Assembly (NCBI RefSeq): GCF_020283565.1
Contig: NC_060061.1
Location: forward strand, 19,877,362-19,941,361
Direction: 5' to 3'
DNA: 64,000 nt
DNA from: Trifolium pratense
Lineage: Eukaryota; Streptophyta; Magnoliopsida; Fabales; Fabaceae
Of this stretch, positions 41,292-51,370 are shown in pieces. The notes under the pieces are model-generated. The model was not told the origin of the DNA. It did not search any database and saw only the letters and a program-made list of their open reading frames with translations. Numbering within the stretch: position 1 is the stretch's first letter; each line of letters begins with the position of its first letter. The translations under genes and the position numbers were made by a program.

Positions 41292-42902
41292 TTGATACAA
41301 TATGCACTAGCAGATATTGAGATGATGTTAAGTAGTTGTGGGAAGAGTTTAAAATATTATCCTCTAAAGCCTAGAGCAAACACATCATTAGTTCCTGATG
41401 TACAAAATAGTTTAATACACGACGAATTGAATTATAACAGACAATCATTAGATGAGGAACATGTTAGATTGATGTCAACTATGACTTCAGAGCAACGTAA
41501 AGTATATGACACAATCATGACAAGAGTTAACGAAAACAAACCTGGTGTGTTTTTTCATTATGGTTATGGCGGTACATGGAAGACAGTTATTTGGAGGGTC
41601 ATGTCAGCCGCATTACGCTCAAAAGATGAGATAGTTTTAACAGTTGTCTCAAGTGGGATCGCTGCATTGCTTATACCTGGCGGTAGAGCAACACATTCAA
41701 GGTTTTGTATTTCTCTAAACGTTGACGAGTTTTCAACATGTACCATAGTTCCTAAAAGCTCTTTGGCGCTATTAATACAAAAAGCAAAGCTCATTATATT
41801 GGATAATGATGCCCAAACACTGTTTCAAAGCTGTTGATCGGACTTTAAAAGATATTCTCAAGTTTGTTGATGAAAAAAATAAACACATTCTCTTAATTGG
41901 AAAAGTTGTTTTTGACGGAGATTTTAGACAAATTCTCAAGGCCAAAAGTTGTTCATGTTACTATTAATTCTCCGGGTCTTTGGAATTTTTGTGAAGTTTT
42001 AACATTGAGTAAAAACATGAGGCTTCTCGGTGGTGCTTCGAGTGCAGACGTTGAACAAAGTAGATTGTTTTCTGAATGGGTTTTGCGTGTTGGCGATGGA
42101 GAAATTGGAGATGACAATGACGATGATTTAGAACTTGACATTCCATCAGATTTATTGATTCCAAATTCAGGTGATCCTCTTGCTTCTATTGTTGAAAGCA
42201 CCTATCCCCAATTTTTACAAAACATGAACGATATAACGTATTTCGAAAATAGAGCTATACTAGCTCCTAAAAATTCAATAGTCGACACAATAAATGATTA
42301 TATGTCAGATTTAATTTCCTGGTGAAGAAAAAACATATTTGAGTTATGATACTCCACTCACACAAAATGTAGACGGTCAAACAGTGGATGATGTTCATAC
42401 TCCCGAATTTTTGAACACGATTTCTACGTCAGAACTTTCAAATCACAAGTTGAGACTTAAAGTTTGAGTTCCAGTTAGGCTATTAAGGAATTTGAATAAA
42501 AAATTAGGATTATGCAATGAAACAAGACTTATTATTACGAGATTGAGAAAACGTGCTCTTGAAGGAAAATGTATTTCAGGAAGTAATATTGGTGATCATG
42601 TTTTCATACCTAGATTTTCTCTGACACCATCTGCCGTGAGAATTCCTTTTAAATTTCAACGGAGACAATTTCCTATAATGATTTCTTTTGCGATGACTAT
42701 TAATAAGAGTCAGGGACAATCTTTAAAGCATGTTGGGATATATCTTCCGTCGCCAGTGTTTTCATATGGTCAGTTATATGTTGCAATTTCAAGAGTTACT
42801 TCTTCAAAAGGATTAAAAATATTGATCATCGATGACGACGGTGAAGATACGACTAAGACTTCGAATGTGGTCTATAAGGAAGTTTTCCGTAATATAACAT
42901 AA
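41292..42902 (+). pseudogene. Helitron Rep-helicase remnant (PIF1-like helicase part), frameshifted
   Basis: The pieces cover the helicase half of a plant Helitron protein. Residues near 41540-41590 are the Walker A loop, here GYGGTWKT instead of the usual GYGGTGKT, a change that should abolish ATP binding. At ~41805 a frameshift breaks the Walker B region. Further breaks occur near 42325 and 42465 (an in-frame TGA). The C-terminal piece, 42492-42902, has the PIF1 signature FAMTINKSQGQSL and then YGQLYVAISRVTS. The Rep (HUH) domain and N-terminus are missing to the left. The strand and position agree with the Helitron 3' end at 43064, so both belong to one truncated Helitron. Confidence 0.88.
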
Positions 42903-43034
42903 TTTTCTTTGTAAGAATATTTATCCAAAATTATTGTTGAACTATCGTTTAATGTTACTCAACATTTTCATATACCTTAAATTATTGTAATTATCATATC
43001 TTATTTAATTATTATATATTTTACAGCTAATCAG

Positions 43035-43064
43035 ACTCGTGCACCGCACGGGTCGATGTACTAG
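43035..43064 (+). mobile_element. Helitron 3' terminus of the helicase-bearing element
   Basis: CTCGTGCACCGCACGGG (43036-43052) forms the terminal hairpin with one wobble pair. It is followed after eight bases by CTAG at 43061-43064 and host T. It lies 160 bases after the helicase stop, the usual layout. Confidence 0.85.
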
Positions 43065-43933
43065 TTAGATGTTAAAAAGGTGTATGAATGTATGTATGTA
43101 TGAGGGTGGAAACGGAAAGAGAAAGGAAGAAATATTTCTCTGTTGTGGGGACCACCGGTGACACGAGGACGTCGTGGTCGTGCACGGAAATGGGTTGAGA
43201 TTTGAGATTTGAGAATATATTAATTTTATTTTGCTTACAGAGAAAAAATAATTGTTTATTTAGTGCAAACATTGAAAATAATTTATTGGACACGAAGCCA
43301 TACCTATTAGTTATTTTATTACATTACATAAAAACAATAGTTGAACATCTTTTATTTAAAAAACTATTGGAAGATAGGGGTTGACCCAATTAAAATTCTC
43401 CACCTATATTACATCACAGTACATGCAGTTGTAATGTTTTTGGCCTAACTTTTTAAAAAGTTAAAATTATAATAGTTTTTTTTAAAAAATATCATTTTCT
43501 AGTTTTCAAGAAAAATATGGAAATCATATTTTAAGAAAAAAATTAATCACTTATCATAATTTTAGATACAATTATCAACTTAAAAATGATGTAAATTTGA
43601 AAAGACGTCAGAATGACTTTAAAAAATAAAACCTTTAAAAATTTCTTTGGGACTTGAAATTTAGTTGAGTAAATCTTTATAAGAATTTAATTCAAAATTT
43701 CTAAACATTTTAAAATTATAAAAAATAATAATATAAGAATTTATAAACGGTTAAATGATACTCTATATACATTGTCCAAGTAAAATTATACCTTTTATAT
43801 AGTATATATTTTTTTTATAAAATATGACGTCACAAATTTAAGAGTTTCAACTAAATGTAAAATAATTTTATATATAGTGAGTTTACATATATGTATTATT
43901 TTATAAAAATAATACATGATATTTTTTTGTGAT
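43065..43933. other. Unassigned AT-rich DNA
   Basis: A short GC-richer stretch (43140-43200, GGGGACCACCGGTGACACGA) is not part of any frame I can support. The rest is AT-rich with no gene or element recognised. Confidence 0.4.
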
Positions 43934-44066
43934 ACATAGACGAAATGACAAAATTATTATAATGTGCGCACACACAAGCGAAAGGAGTCGGAGTTCGAAT
44001 CCCGATCATAGCGTTAAGCTTAACAATTTCGACATTTTTTTGTCAGTTAAGCTATAATTTGTGGAC
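43934..44066 (-). mobile_element. SINE-like repeat, minus copy (relative at 62950-63092)
   Basis: Read on the minus strand it has CACAAATTATAGCTTAACTG, then GATCGGGATTCGAACTCC (a B-box-like segment), and ends TTTTGTCATTTCGTCTATG. The plus-strand copy at 62950-63092 has the same three blocks in the same order. The spacing suggests a tRNA-related SINE; the A box is unclear. Confidence 0.55.
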
Positions 44067-44086
44067 AGTACATAATATCTTCTGAT

Positions 44087-44906
44087 ATAGACCCGTGCTA
44101 TCGCACGGTTCGTAATGTTACAACGATATATTTTTAAGTTATACTTTGGTGATCAAAATTGGTTGCAATTATAAATATTTGAATTGAAAGAAACAATTAC
44201 ATAGAACATATTTATATATCAGTCAAAATTTATCTAGTGTTTCTAAAAATAAAAAAATTATCCAGTGTAAAATAGTTTTTTTGAAATTTTTATTAGTAAG
44301 AACTTGTCTCGCATATGATAATTATTTTAAAATTTTTATCAGCAATAATTTATCCCATATATGATAGTTAAAATTTATATATTAGTTAGAATTTACCCCG
44401 TTTAGAATAGTTTTTTTGAAATTTTTATTAGTAAGAATTTGTCTCGCATATGATAATTATTTTGAATTTTTATCAGTGATAATTTGTCTCATATACAATA
44501 GCTAAAATATATATTTTTTTGAACAAGCTAGCTAAAATATATATATCAGTTAGAACGTAATAAAACATTGAATTTTAACATTTGAGTTCAAAATTTGAAT
44601 TTCACAATGAGAGGGAAAGTGTGAAATATGTTAGTGGCTTAGATGGTTTAGTTAGAAAAAGTACTTTTCACTCAAAATGAGACAAATGACTCATGTGGCT
44701 TGGTTATGTTAACAAGTGGTAGTTTGAAAAAACACTTTTCCACTCATAATTCCTCAATTGGTTCACGTGACTTGGTTGGATGTCTACTTTTAGTTTAGTT
44801 ACAAAATTTTTAGACACCAATTGTCCTTACATTGACACATGGCAGCAGCTTAAGCAAGGACATTTTGGAGTTTTTCAGAACAATTAACTTTCTTATATAG
44901 ATTAGA
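44087..44906 (-). mobile_element. Non-autonomous Helitron, ~820 bp
   Basis: On the minus strand the element starts TCTAATCTATATAAGAAAG after host A (44907 on the plus strand), the standard plant Helitron 5' end. It finishes with hairpin CCGTGCGATAGCACGG and the end CGGGTCTAT at ~44087, where the expected CTAG has one change. No coding frame is present. Inside are repeated AATTTGTCTC/AATTTATCCC segments (44290-44500). Confidence 0.75.
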
Positions 44907-45177
44907 TCTTACTCGTTTGATTGATAACATTTTATGGGAAAATACACATATATAATTGTTATATTTCTTTGATATTTTATCCGTTTTAAAGTGAATGTCG
45001 TTTAAGATTTTTGTTATAGATTAAGAAATACGCTAATAATATTGTCAAAATACATGGCATTTTTATTAATTAACCTTATTAACTATTTGTGTGCTTCCTT
45101 TAAAATGTCGAGTAAAACCCTATACCTTAACTAGTAGTATTTATTACACATTTTTTTTCTCTCAATATATTTATATA

Positions 45178-45205
45178 CTAGATGATTACTCGTGCGATGC
45201 ACGGT
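45178..45205 (-). mobile_element. Helitron 3' terminus on the minus strand
   Basis: The plus strand reads ACTAGATGATTACTCGTGCG and ATGCACGG. On the minus strand this is the hairpin CCGTGCATCGCACGAG, a nine-base spacer, CTAG, then host T. The element should extend rightward, perhaps through the microsatellites at 45757-46040, but I could not find its 5' TC end. Confidence 0.75.
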
Positions 45206-45756
45206 TCTTATACGTTGTTTTATACTATAACATCAAAAAATTATTTGCATAGGTAATAATTTTAAAATCGAAACAATATGTATTATCAAAATAATAATAA
45301 TAACAATAGAAATTATCTAAATGGGAAAAAATTGATATTGAAAAATAATAAGTTTTTTTGTATTATAAATCTCATTGGAGGATTCTGAGTTGGACAAACT
45401 ACTTCATTATCGAATCTGTCATTTATATTAATTTGAAACATATTGGGACAAAGATAAACCAACTTAACTCGTACTCAAAATCGAATATGATAAAAATCAC
45501 GCAAAGCATGCAAACCATCAGTAAATTTTATTTTATCTATTTTTTTTACTAACATTTCAAATTGAATTTTATTTGGATCAATCAAAAGAACGTGACAATG
45601 ATTTTGCATACCAAAATTATCAGTAAATAGTCCTGACAATCGACCAACTCCCTATATGCACAAAGATTGAACAAAAGATTATCAGTAAAAGTATTAACTA
45701 TTTTGTACCAAAAATAATAAATTGCACAAAAAAAAATTAAAATGAATGTAACCCAA

Positions 45757-45774
45757 AACAACAACAACAACAAC

Positions 45775-45846
<72 letters not shown>

Positions 45847-45848
45847 TA
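45757..45848. repeat. Microsatellite (AAC)6 (AAT)~25
   Basis: A short AAC run passes directly into an unbroken AAT run of about 75 bases. It lies in DNA that may be part of the minus-strand Helitron. Confidence 0.95.
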
Positions 45849-45962
45849 GTACCACACATTAAATGAATGTAAGTGGGTGGTGTGGTTAAATGAAAGATTT
45901 TTACTGGTTTAAGTGGGTGATGTGGATTAGAGTTTAGATAGTCAATTGGACAAATATCTAAG

Positions 45963-45966
<4 letters not shown>

Positions 45967-46040
<74 letters not shown>
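45967..46040. repeat. Microsatellite (AT)~37
   Basis: A perfect AT dinucleotide tract of about 74 bases, ending just before a Stowaway MITE. Confidence 0.95.
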
Positions 46041-46043
<3 letters not shown>

Positions 46044-46070
46044 TTAATGGGAGTCTTTAATTGTTAAATA

Positions 46071-46195
46071 CTTCCTTCGTCCTAAAATATAAGTAAATAT
46101 GAGTCAAAAAAACTTAATGTATTTAGTTAAAGATTTGAACCAAATACATTCATTTTTGTTGACTTACTTTTGCTTATATTTTAGGACGGATGAAG
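46071..46195. mobile_element. Stowaway MITE, 125 bp, complete
   Basis: The ends CTTCCTTCGTCCTAAAATAT and, from the other strand, CTTCATCCGTCCTAAAATAT are inverted repeats. TA target duplications flank it (46069-46070 and 46196-46197). The body is self-complementary (TGTATTTAGTTAAAG against its partner near 46140). Confidence 0.85.
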
Positions 46196-46229
46196 TACTA
46201 TTTTAACATATTAAATAATATATAAATAA

Positions 46230-46312
46230 GCTGGTTTGCCCGAGAGGTTAAGGGGGAAGACTTAAGATCTTCTGCACATAAGTGCGCGTGGGTTCGAACC
46301 CCACAGCCAGCA
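46230..46312 (+). tRNA. tRNA-Leu (anticodon UAA)
   Basis: The acceptor strands GCTGGTT and AGCCAGC pair with one G-U. The anticodon arm is GAAGA, loop CTTAAGA, TCTTC, giving anticodon TAA (reads UUA). The variable arm is long (TGCACATAAGTGC), as in class II tRNAs, and the T arm is GTGGG TTCGAAC CCCAC. Discriminator A is at 46312, CCA is not encoded, and TTTTT follows at once, a Pol III terminator. There is no intron, and the sequence is not that of the intron-bearing plastid trnL-UAA, so it is a nuclear gene. It appears intact. Confidence 0.95.
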
Positions 46313-46439
46313 TTTTTAATTTAATTACTTTCAAAATACTATTTTTTTTTTTATATATATCAAAATATATATTTGATGTGCTTCACTTCTAATAATGTTG
46401 GCACTTTGGTTAATAGCATCTAGTGGAATAACAATCATT

Positions 46440-46810
46440 GTTGTGTCGTCCTTAATGTTGTTGACGGAGTTGTCTTAGAATTGGTTTATATGCCATCTAT
46501 CAAGGCCTCATTTTTGCCAAAGACATGGTCGTATGTTTGCTAGTCTGATTCTTTACATTGTGTCAACATTATCAAAAGTCTCAATGTAGATTATAATTTT
46601 CATGTTGCATTGATTCAAGACATAAAGGAGTTGTTCTTAACTTTTTTCACAATGATGTTTCTCGTTGCCACATTCTTGAAGAGGGAAATCAATGCGCAGA
46701 TTTCTTAACTAAGCTTAGAGCTTCATCGAATATTGATCTATTAATTTATGCTTCTCCTCTACAAGACATTGTTGATCGTCTTAAGGGTGACATGGATAGA
46801 AATTTCTCCT
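46440..46810 (+). pseudogene. LINE RNase H-domain fragment
   Basis: The plus strand encodes, in one broken frame, VALIQDIKELFLTFFHNDVS, RCHILEEGNQCADFLTKLRA, the end of the plant LINE RNase H domain (the REGNxCAD-LAK motif). The upstream part is frameshifted. The rest of the element is absent. Confidence 0.65.
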
Positions 46811-46829
46811 TTGAGAATATTTCCACGTT

Positions 46830-47087
46830 TCTATATTTAAAAACAAAATAGTTGTTACCAAATTGTAAACCATGATAACACACTTCAATAGAAAACACAA
46901 CACTTATTCCCAACCAATTTGCATCCGCCCTCCAAAGAGTACAAAAAATATCACATTCAAAACATAAATGCTTGACTGTTTCATTAGTTCGACAACCTCC
47001 TAAGCAAAGTAGAGTATACAAATGAGACATTCCACTCCTCACCAAGTTATTCTTTGTTGATAATTTATTTTGAACTAGCATCCACAC
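46830..47087 (-). pseudogene. LINE zinc-binding (zf-RVT) fragment
   Basis: On the minus strand: MWMLVQNKLSTKNNLVRSGM, then CLGGCRTNETVKHLCFECDI, LWRADANWLGISVV. This is the zf-RVT segment downstream of LINE reverse transcriptases (W..l.n.LpTk..L..rg...C..C...Et..HlF..C). Its orientation is opposite to the RNase H piece next to it, so two LINE insertions or a rearrangement are involved. Confidence 0.7.
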
Positions 47088-47099
47088 AAATATTTACAC

Positions 47100-49070
47100 T
47101 TTCAACTGAATATAAAACTATTCCAAATCGTCTCCTTTTGCTCTAACCCTCTTTATTGTTCATCCTTGGTAGGTATGGCATTAATGGACGGGGCATAGAT
47201 GGTTTTTATCCTCCACAAACCTATAAACTTCGGGTATTTTCATACTCATCCCAATTTTGAGCGGGAGATAAAAAGTTGAACCCAAACCCTTATCCGACAG
47301 AGTTTGGGTATCCCCAATGAATTTCAGATATCCCCGCCTGCCCCACCCCCACATGATCTTGAGTTGTATTTTTGGTATTTTTTTTTATTAAAAGTCAAAA
47401 AAATCATTCATGGTTTTTCTTTAAAAAAAAACTTGAGTGATTTTTTTCAATAAAAAACTGAATCACGGTTCGATTCTTTGCAACTACGATCGGGAGGAGG
47501 TTGAAACTTCTTGATGTAAGAACTGACCTGCGAACCAGGTTAAACCAATGGTGGAAAAAAAAACTGAACCAAATTGGAGTAAGCTTTTGATTTTTGTTTT
47601 TAAATACAACAATTGATGAACACGATGCCAAATCAAGAATCTCGTGGTCAAGGAAACAAATTAAAATAATTAAATCAATAAAAAAAAAGTTACAGTGACC
47701 ATATAAAAGAAAAGGACACTAAAATCTTTTTTTTTTATATAATTATTTTTGAGTAAAAAGAATATTGTAATGTAGGAAGCATGTACGATCTTTATATATA
47801 GGGTCTTTTGGATGAATTTGTTTTTGGTGAATAGGGTACGAAGATTAACCTATTATTTTATTGTTCTCGTGAGTTTAAGTTAGTTGGTAGAGGTATTGTA
47901 TTTTATATATAAGGGTTGAAGTTTGAATCTTAAACACTCTACTTATTCACCTTATGAATAAAATTTCTAGTCAATACACTAAATGACAAAAAAAAATAGT
48001 TATGCTAAACAAGGCTCTTAGAGACATTTCTTAAGCATACTAAAAAAAGGAAATGAGAGACACAATTAATGTTTGAAAGATAATTTTTTTATGTGTTACA
48101 TGCATTGAATCCACAAATTTCAAGATAAGATTTTTTAATTTATAACCTTAACTTTAGTCAAAAAAAAATTATAACCTTAACTAGTGCCTTGGAGACGATG
48201 TTTAGCATTTTTCAAAAAAAAAAATTAAAAATTGTTTTATCTAAAAAGATACTAGAGGGTATTTATGGACCTATGCAAGCGGTGGTAAAGTAAAAGTGAA
48301 AATAAATTTTCTCTTTTCACAGTGTTGCTTTTCCACCTCTCATTTTTCTATTTTGCCCATGAATAAATATTTTCGAACGCATTTTCTGATTTTTTTTTTG
48401 TCGTAGGAAACACTTTGGAATGTGTTTTCCGAATTTAAACTATAAAAATTTCGGAAACGCATTCCGAAGTTTTTATACAAGAACAAAAAAGGAAAAATAA
48501 GGGGGGTAAAAAAGAAACACGGAAGGTGGGAAGAGAAAAATTCAAGAAATAATTACACCAAATTCAGATGAATAATGGGCCGGCCCGTGGAAATAATAAA
48601 GTCAAACTCTCCACTAAAGGAGCAGGTAGGGGTGCGGAAAGGACACCATATAACACTGTTCATAAATACTGTACTAATTTTGCGTAAAAAATAAATTAAA
48701 ATACTGTAATTTTTTTAAATAGAAAATAATTATTAAAAATGGAAATGGAAACAGTAGAATTTATTTTAGAAGTAACAGAGTGACTCATTTAATTTTGTTC
48801 CTTCAAAATCATTTGATTGACCCAACTTAAATTTTACATATGCTTTGATATATATCATAGAAATTACTAGTACGTACTAATTAGGCCAATAAATTATTCA
48901 ATCATATACATCGTCATCATGCATATATATATTTACAAAGACAATTCTATTCGTGATGATAAAATAGTTTGTAAGTTGGAACATGATGGTGTTTTATTCA
49001 GTGCACAGTGCCTATAAAATCTGTGTTAACAATGCAGATATCCAGGATAGACATGTGTAGTAGGCAGCTG
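47100..49070. other. Intergenic DNA with a SINE copy; no gene
   Basis: The SINE at 47455-47560 is listed separately. A decayed tRNA-like head is possible at 47874-47940 (AGTTAGTTGGTAGAGGTATT, then GTTTGAATCTTAAACAC). At 48370-48470 a pair of imperfect repeats of GAACGCATT/GGAAACGCATTCCGAA occurs. The rest is AT-rich. Confidence 0.4.
47455..47560 (+). mobile_element. SINE fragment, second copy of the family at 31150
   Basis: It begins at the B box (CACGGTTCGATTCTTTGCAA) and continues CTACGATCGGGAGGAGGTTG, TTGATGTAAGAACTGACCTG, matching the body at 31205-31275. The A-box end is missing. Confidence 0.6.
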
Positions 49071-49079
49071 AAATAAGAT

Positions 49080-49560
49080 TTGGCGTGGCAAAACTTCCAC
49101 AGAGAGTGGAGAATCTTCTTTGGAGAATTGGTTGTAATGTCTCACCAACGCGTATGCGTCTTAACAGTCGCGGTGTGCAATGTCCAGTTAACTATATGTT
49201 TGTAATTAAGAGGAAGAGGACATCGCCAAGTTTAATCAAACTGTATGCGAAAGAGCAAAGCATCTCCTCACAAGTTGGCAAAATGCTCAACAAATTCGAT
49301 CTTTAATCAACACTCCACCGCCAAGTTCCCAACCAACAAGGTGGATTAAACCAGCTTCTGGGAGGCACAAGCGCAAAGTTGACACGCCCTTCTCATCCAC
49401 TCTAAAAAAGGCGGGGATCACGATTGGTATGTTCATTAGAGACGATCAAAGAAGGTTTGCGACTGCTACAACTAAATGGATATATAGAACCTATTCTTGA
49501 CGTGAAGATATTGGAGAAGCTATTGGACAAATGAATTGCAACTTCACCACATTGATTTCG
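49080..49560 (+). pseudogene. LINE zf-RVT and RNase H remnant
   Basis: The plus strand has LPQRVENLLWRIGCNVSPTR then MRLNSRGVQCP (zf-RVT), with the Cys-His part missing. After frame changes it has PTRWIKPASGRHKRKVDT and GITIGMFIRDDQRRFATATT, the start of a plant RNase H-like (RVT_3) domain. Stops and shifts break it. Confidence 0.7.
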
Positions 49561-49619
49561 AGATGTATTGCAAGAGGGTGGTGGATATATAGTACGTTTG
49601 TATTGCAAAAGAGCCTACA

Positions 49620-50101
49620 ACTCTAATCTTGGAGCTATATATTTTCAATGATTGTAGGTTTATGTTAGCAACAAGTTTTGTGAAGTTTCACGTTAAGTTT
49701 ATTAGGAAACAAATAAATAAAGTTGTTTATAAGTTAGCATAAGTAGTTTCATTGTTAGCTAGTTTTCATATATTGATCGATATATGACATGTATCTATGA
49801 TATTATTATCAATGAAATGAGTTAAATAATTTCCCGTAAAAATAAATATAGAGAATTTTTGTGAGAGAATTCAAATTCAATAAAATGAATGATAGATAGA
49901 GATGATAGAGGAGTTTGGACTTTGGATCTCTCATTTTCTCCTCTTCCACTGCGACAAGAAAAACAAAATGAGTTCGAATCATCCCTTTTCCTCCTTAATT
50001 ATTGTTAATCTCAGTCTCAACCACGTACCACTAACCTTGTCCCATGTTCAGCTATCCTATTTAAATCGTCAAAGAAAAAGCTATTATATCATTAAGTACT
50101 C
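49620..50101. other. Unassigned intergenic DNA
   Basis: AT-rich DNA after the LINE remnant. No element ends or frames that I can support. Confidence 0.4.
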
Positions 50102-50106
50102 CGTAG

Positions 50107-50246
50107 TGTTGTGATCAAATGGTAATGCTCAAGGCTTTATTGATCAAGCACACATTACTTATATAGGCAAAGCACCATATATAAGAAAATGGGCCAAAGT
50201 ACATATTTGTATTGGGCTTAATGCTCATAAGGCCCAATGCCTAACA
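50107..50246 (-). mobile_element. Solo LTR, 140 bp, of a small (TRIM-size) LTR retrotransposon
   Basis: It starts TG and ends CA and is flanked by the exact 5-bp target duplication CGTAG (50102-50106 and 50247-50251). On the minus strand it reads TGTTAGGCATTGGGCCTTAT and later TGCCTATATAAGTAATG, a TATA-like element in the right direction, and AATAAAGCC, a polyadenylation-like signal. The length fits a TRIM. Confidence 0.85.
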
Positions 50247-50386
50247 CGTAGTTGACTTAAAATTTACCTCTCATTTCAAATTTTATTTATACACCAAATT
50301 TTCTACATTTGTTGCCCCTTGTTAATCATCACATTTATAAATATCGTTAATTCATTCGAATGGACGATATTAATTTAATTTGGAAC

Positions 50387-50829
50387 TGATCGTGTAGATC
50401 AGGAGAATGCGACTGCACCGGCGTTCAAGGTGGTTGAGAGCGTTGAAGACGGTTGAAACCCCTGTTGGAGCGGAGGGGGTTGTGTACCTGCAGGCACTCC
50501 GACGCTCAAGTCAGTTGGTGTGTGAATAGGTTTTCTGTGTTAAAATATGCGTACCTTGTGAATGAAGTGGATTCACATATATATAGCCCTCAGCGCAGGG
50601 CCAAGGCCCTTGATGGCATTAATGGCCATCAAGTGACTGCCGGAAAACGGCTTGGAGCCTTGATGTGCAGTAAATGCTCATCATTCCGGTTAACGGCTGT
50701 TACGATACGCAAGAGTATCAGACCGTTGGAGAGTCGAGCAAGTCTCGCGGGCTCTTCATGGTAGGCTTGCTCGGGACGTATTTGTTCGACATCCTCTGGT
50801 GCTCGAGCATCTATGCTCGGCCCAGAACA
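50387..50829 (-). mobile_element. Solo LTR, 443 bp, probably Gypsy-type
   Basis: It starts TG, ends CA and is flanked by the exact target duplication GGAAC (50382-50386 and 50830-50834). On the minus strand it begins TGTTCTGGGCCGAGCATAGA, has the TATA box GGCTATATATATG and a GC-rich R/U5-like part with GCGTCGGAGTGCCTGCAG. It is far richer in GC than its surroundings. Direct flanking by the target duplication shows LTR-LTR recombination. Confidence 0.88.
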
Positions 50830-50834
50830 GGAAC

Positions 50835-51270
50835 CAAAATTGTGATTAAGATCACATAATTAGGAGTTTATTTTTATGAGAAGTAGAGAATTAATAAAAA
50901 AAAACTTTATAATATTAAAAAATTGTGGTAATCTCATTATAAATTAAAGTACATCTTCGTCCTAAAACATCAGATTCATTTATTAAAAAACTGTATCTTT
51001 TTAAATTTTTAATAAGTACAACGTTAATAGATTGATAAAAATATTTCAGTAAAAATATTATTCTCTCTTATTTACAGTATATATTTTTCTCAATCAGTGA
51101 CTCGGTCAATTAGATAATTTATTTTTAAAAAATGAAATAAAAATTATTTGTTTTGAGAGCATCTTAATAAACTAGTACTACCCCAGTTGACTTAAACAAA
51201 ACTCACAATTTAATAAATGATTTGAATATGAACAATGAAAGGGGCAAAATGGTCCAAACACCTCACTTAA
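50835..51270. other. Upstream region of the plus-strand LRR gene
   Basis: AT-rich. At 50953-51010 a Stowaway-like end (CTTCGTCCTAAAACATCAGA) occurs without a clear partner. No gene. Confidence 0.4.
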
Positions 51271-51276
51271 CAACAC

Positions 51277-51282
51277 TATAAA
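51277..51282 (+). promoter_or_regulatory. TATA box of the plus-strand LRR gene
   Basis: CTATAAAAC lies about 90 bases before the ATG at 51371, in a position that suits a leader of about 60 bases rich in C. Confidence 0.6.
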
Positions 51283-51370
51283 ACTACCAATATCAGATCC
51301 CAAACTTTCATGCATGCACACACACCCCTCGTCTTGCATTTTTACACCCCCCCTCTCTTCATAAACCACA

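Noticed and set aside
46230..46312. Plastid or mitochondrial origin of the tRNA-Leu
   Set aside because: The plastid trnL-UAA has a group I intron and a different acceptor stem; the sequence here is intronless and nuclear-like with a Pol III terminator.
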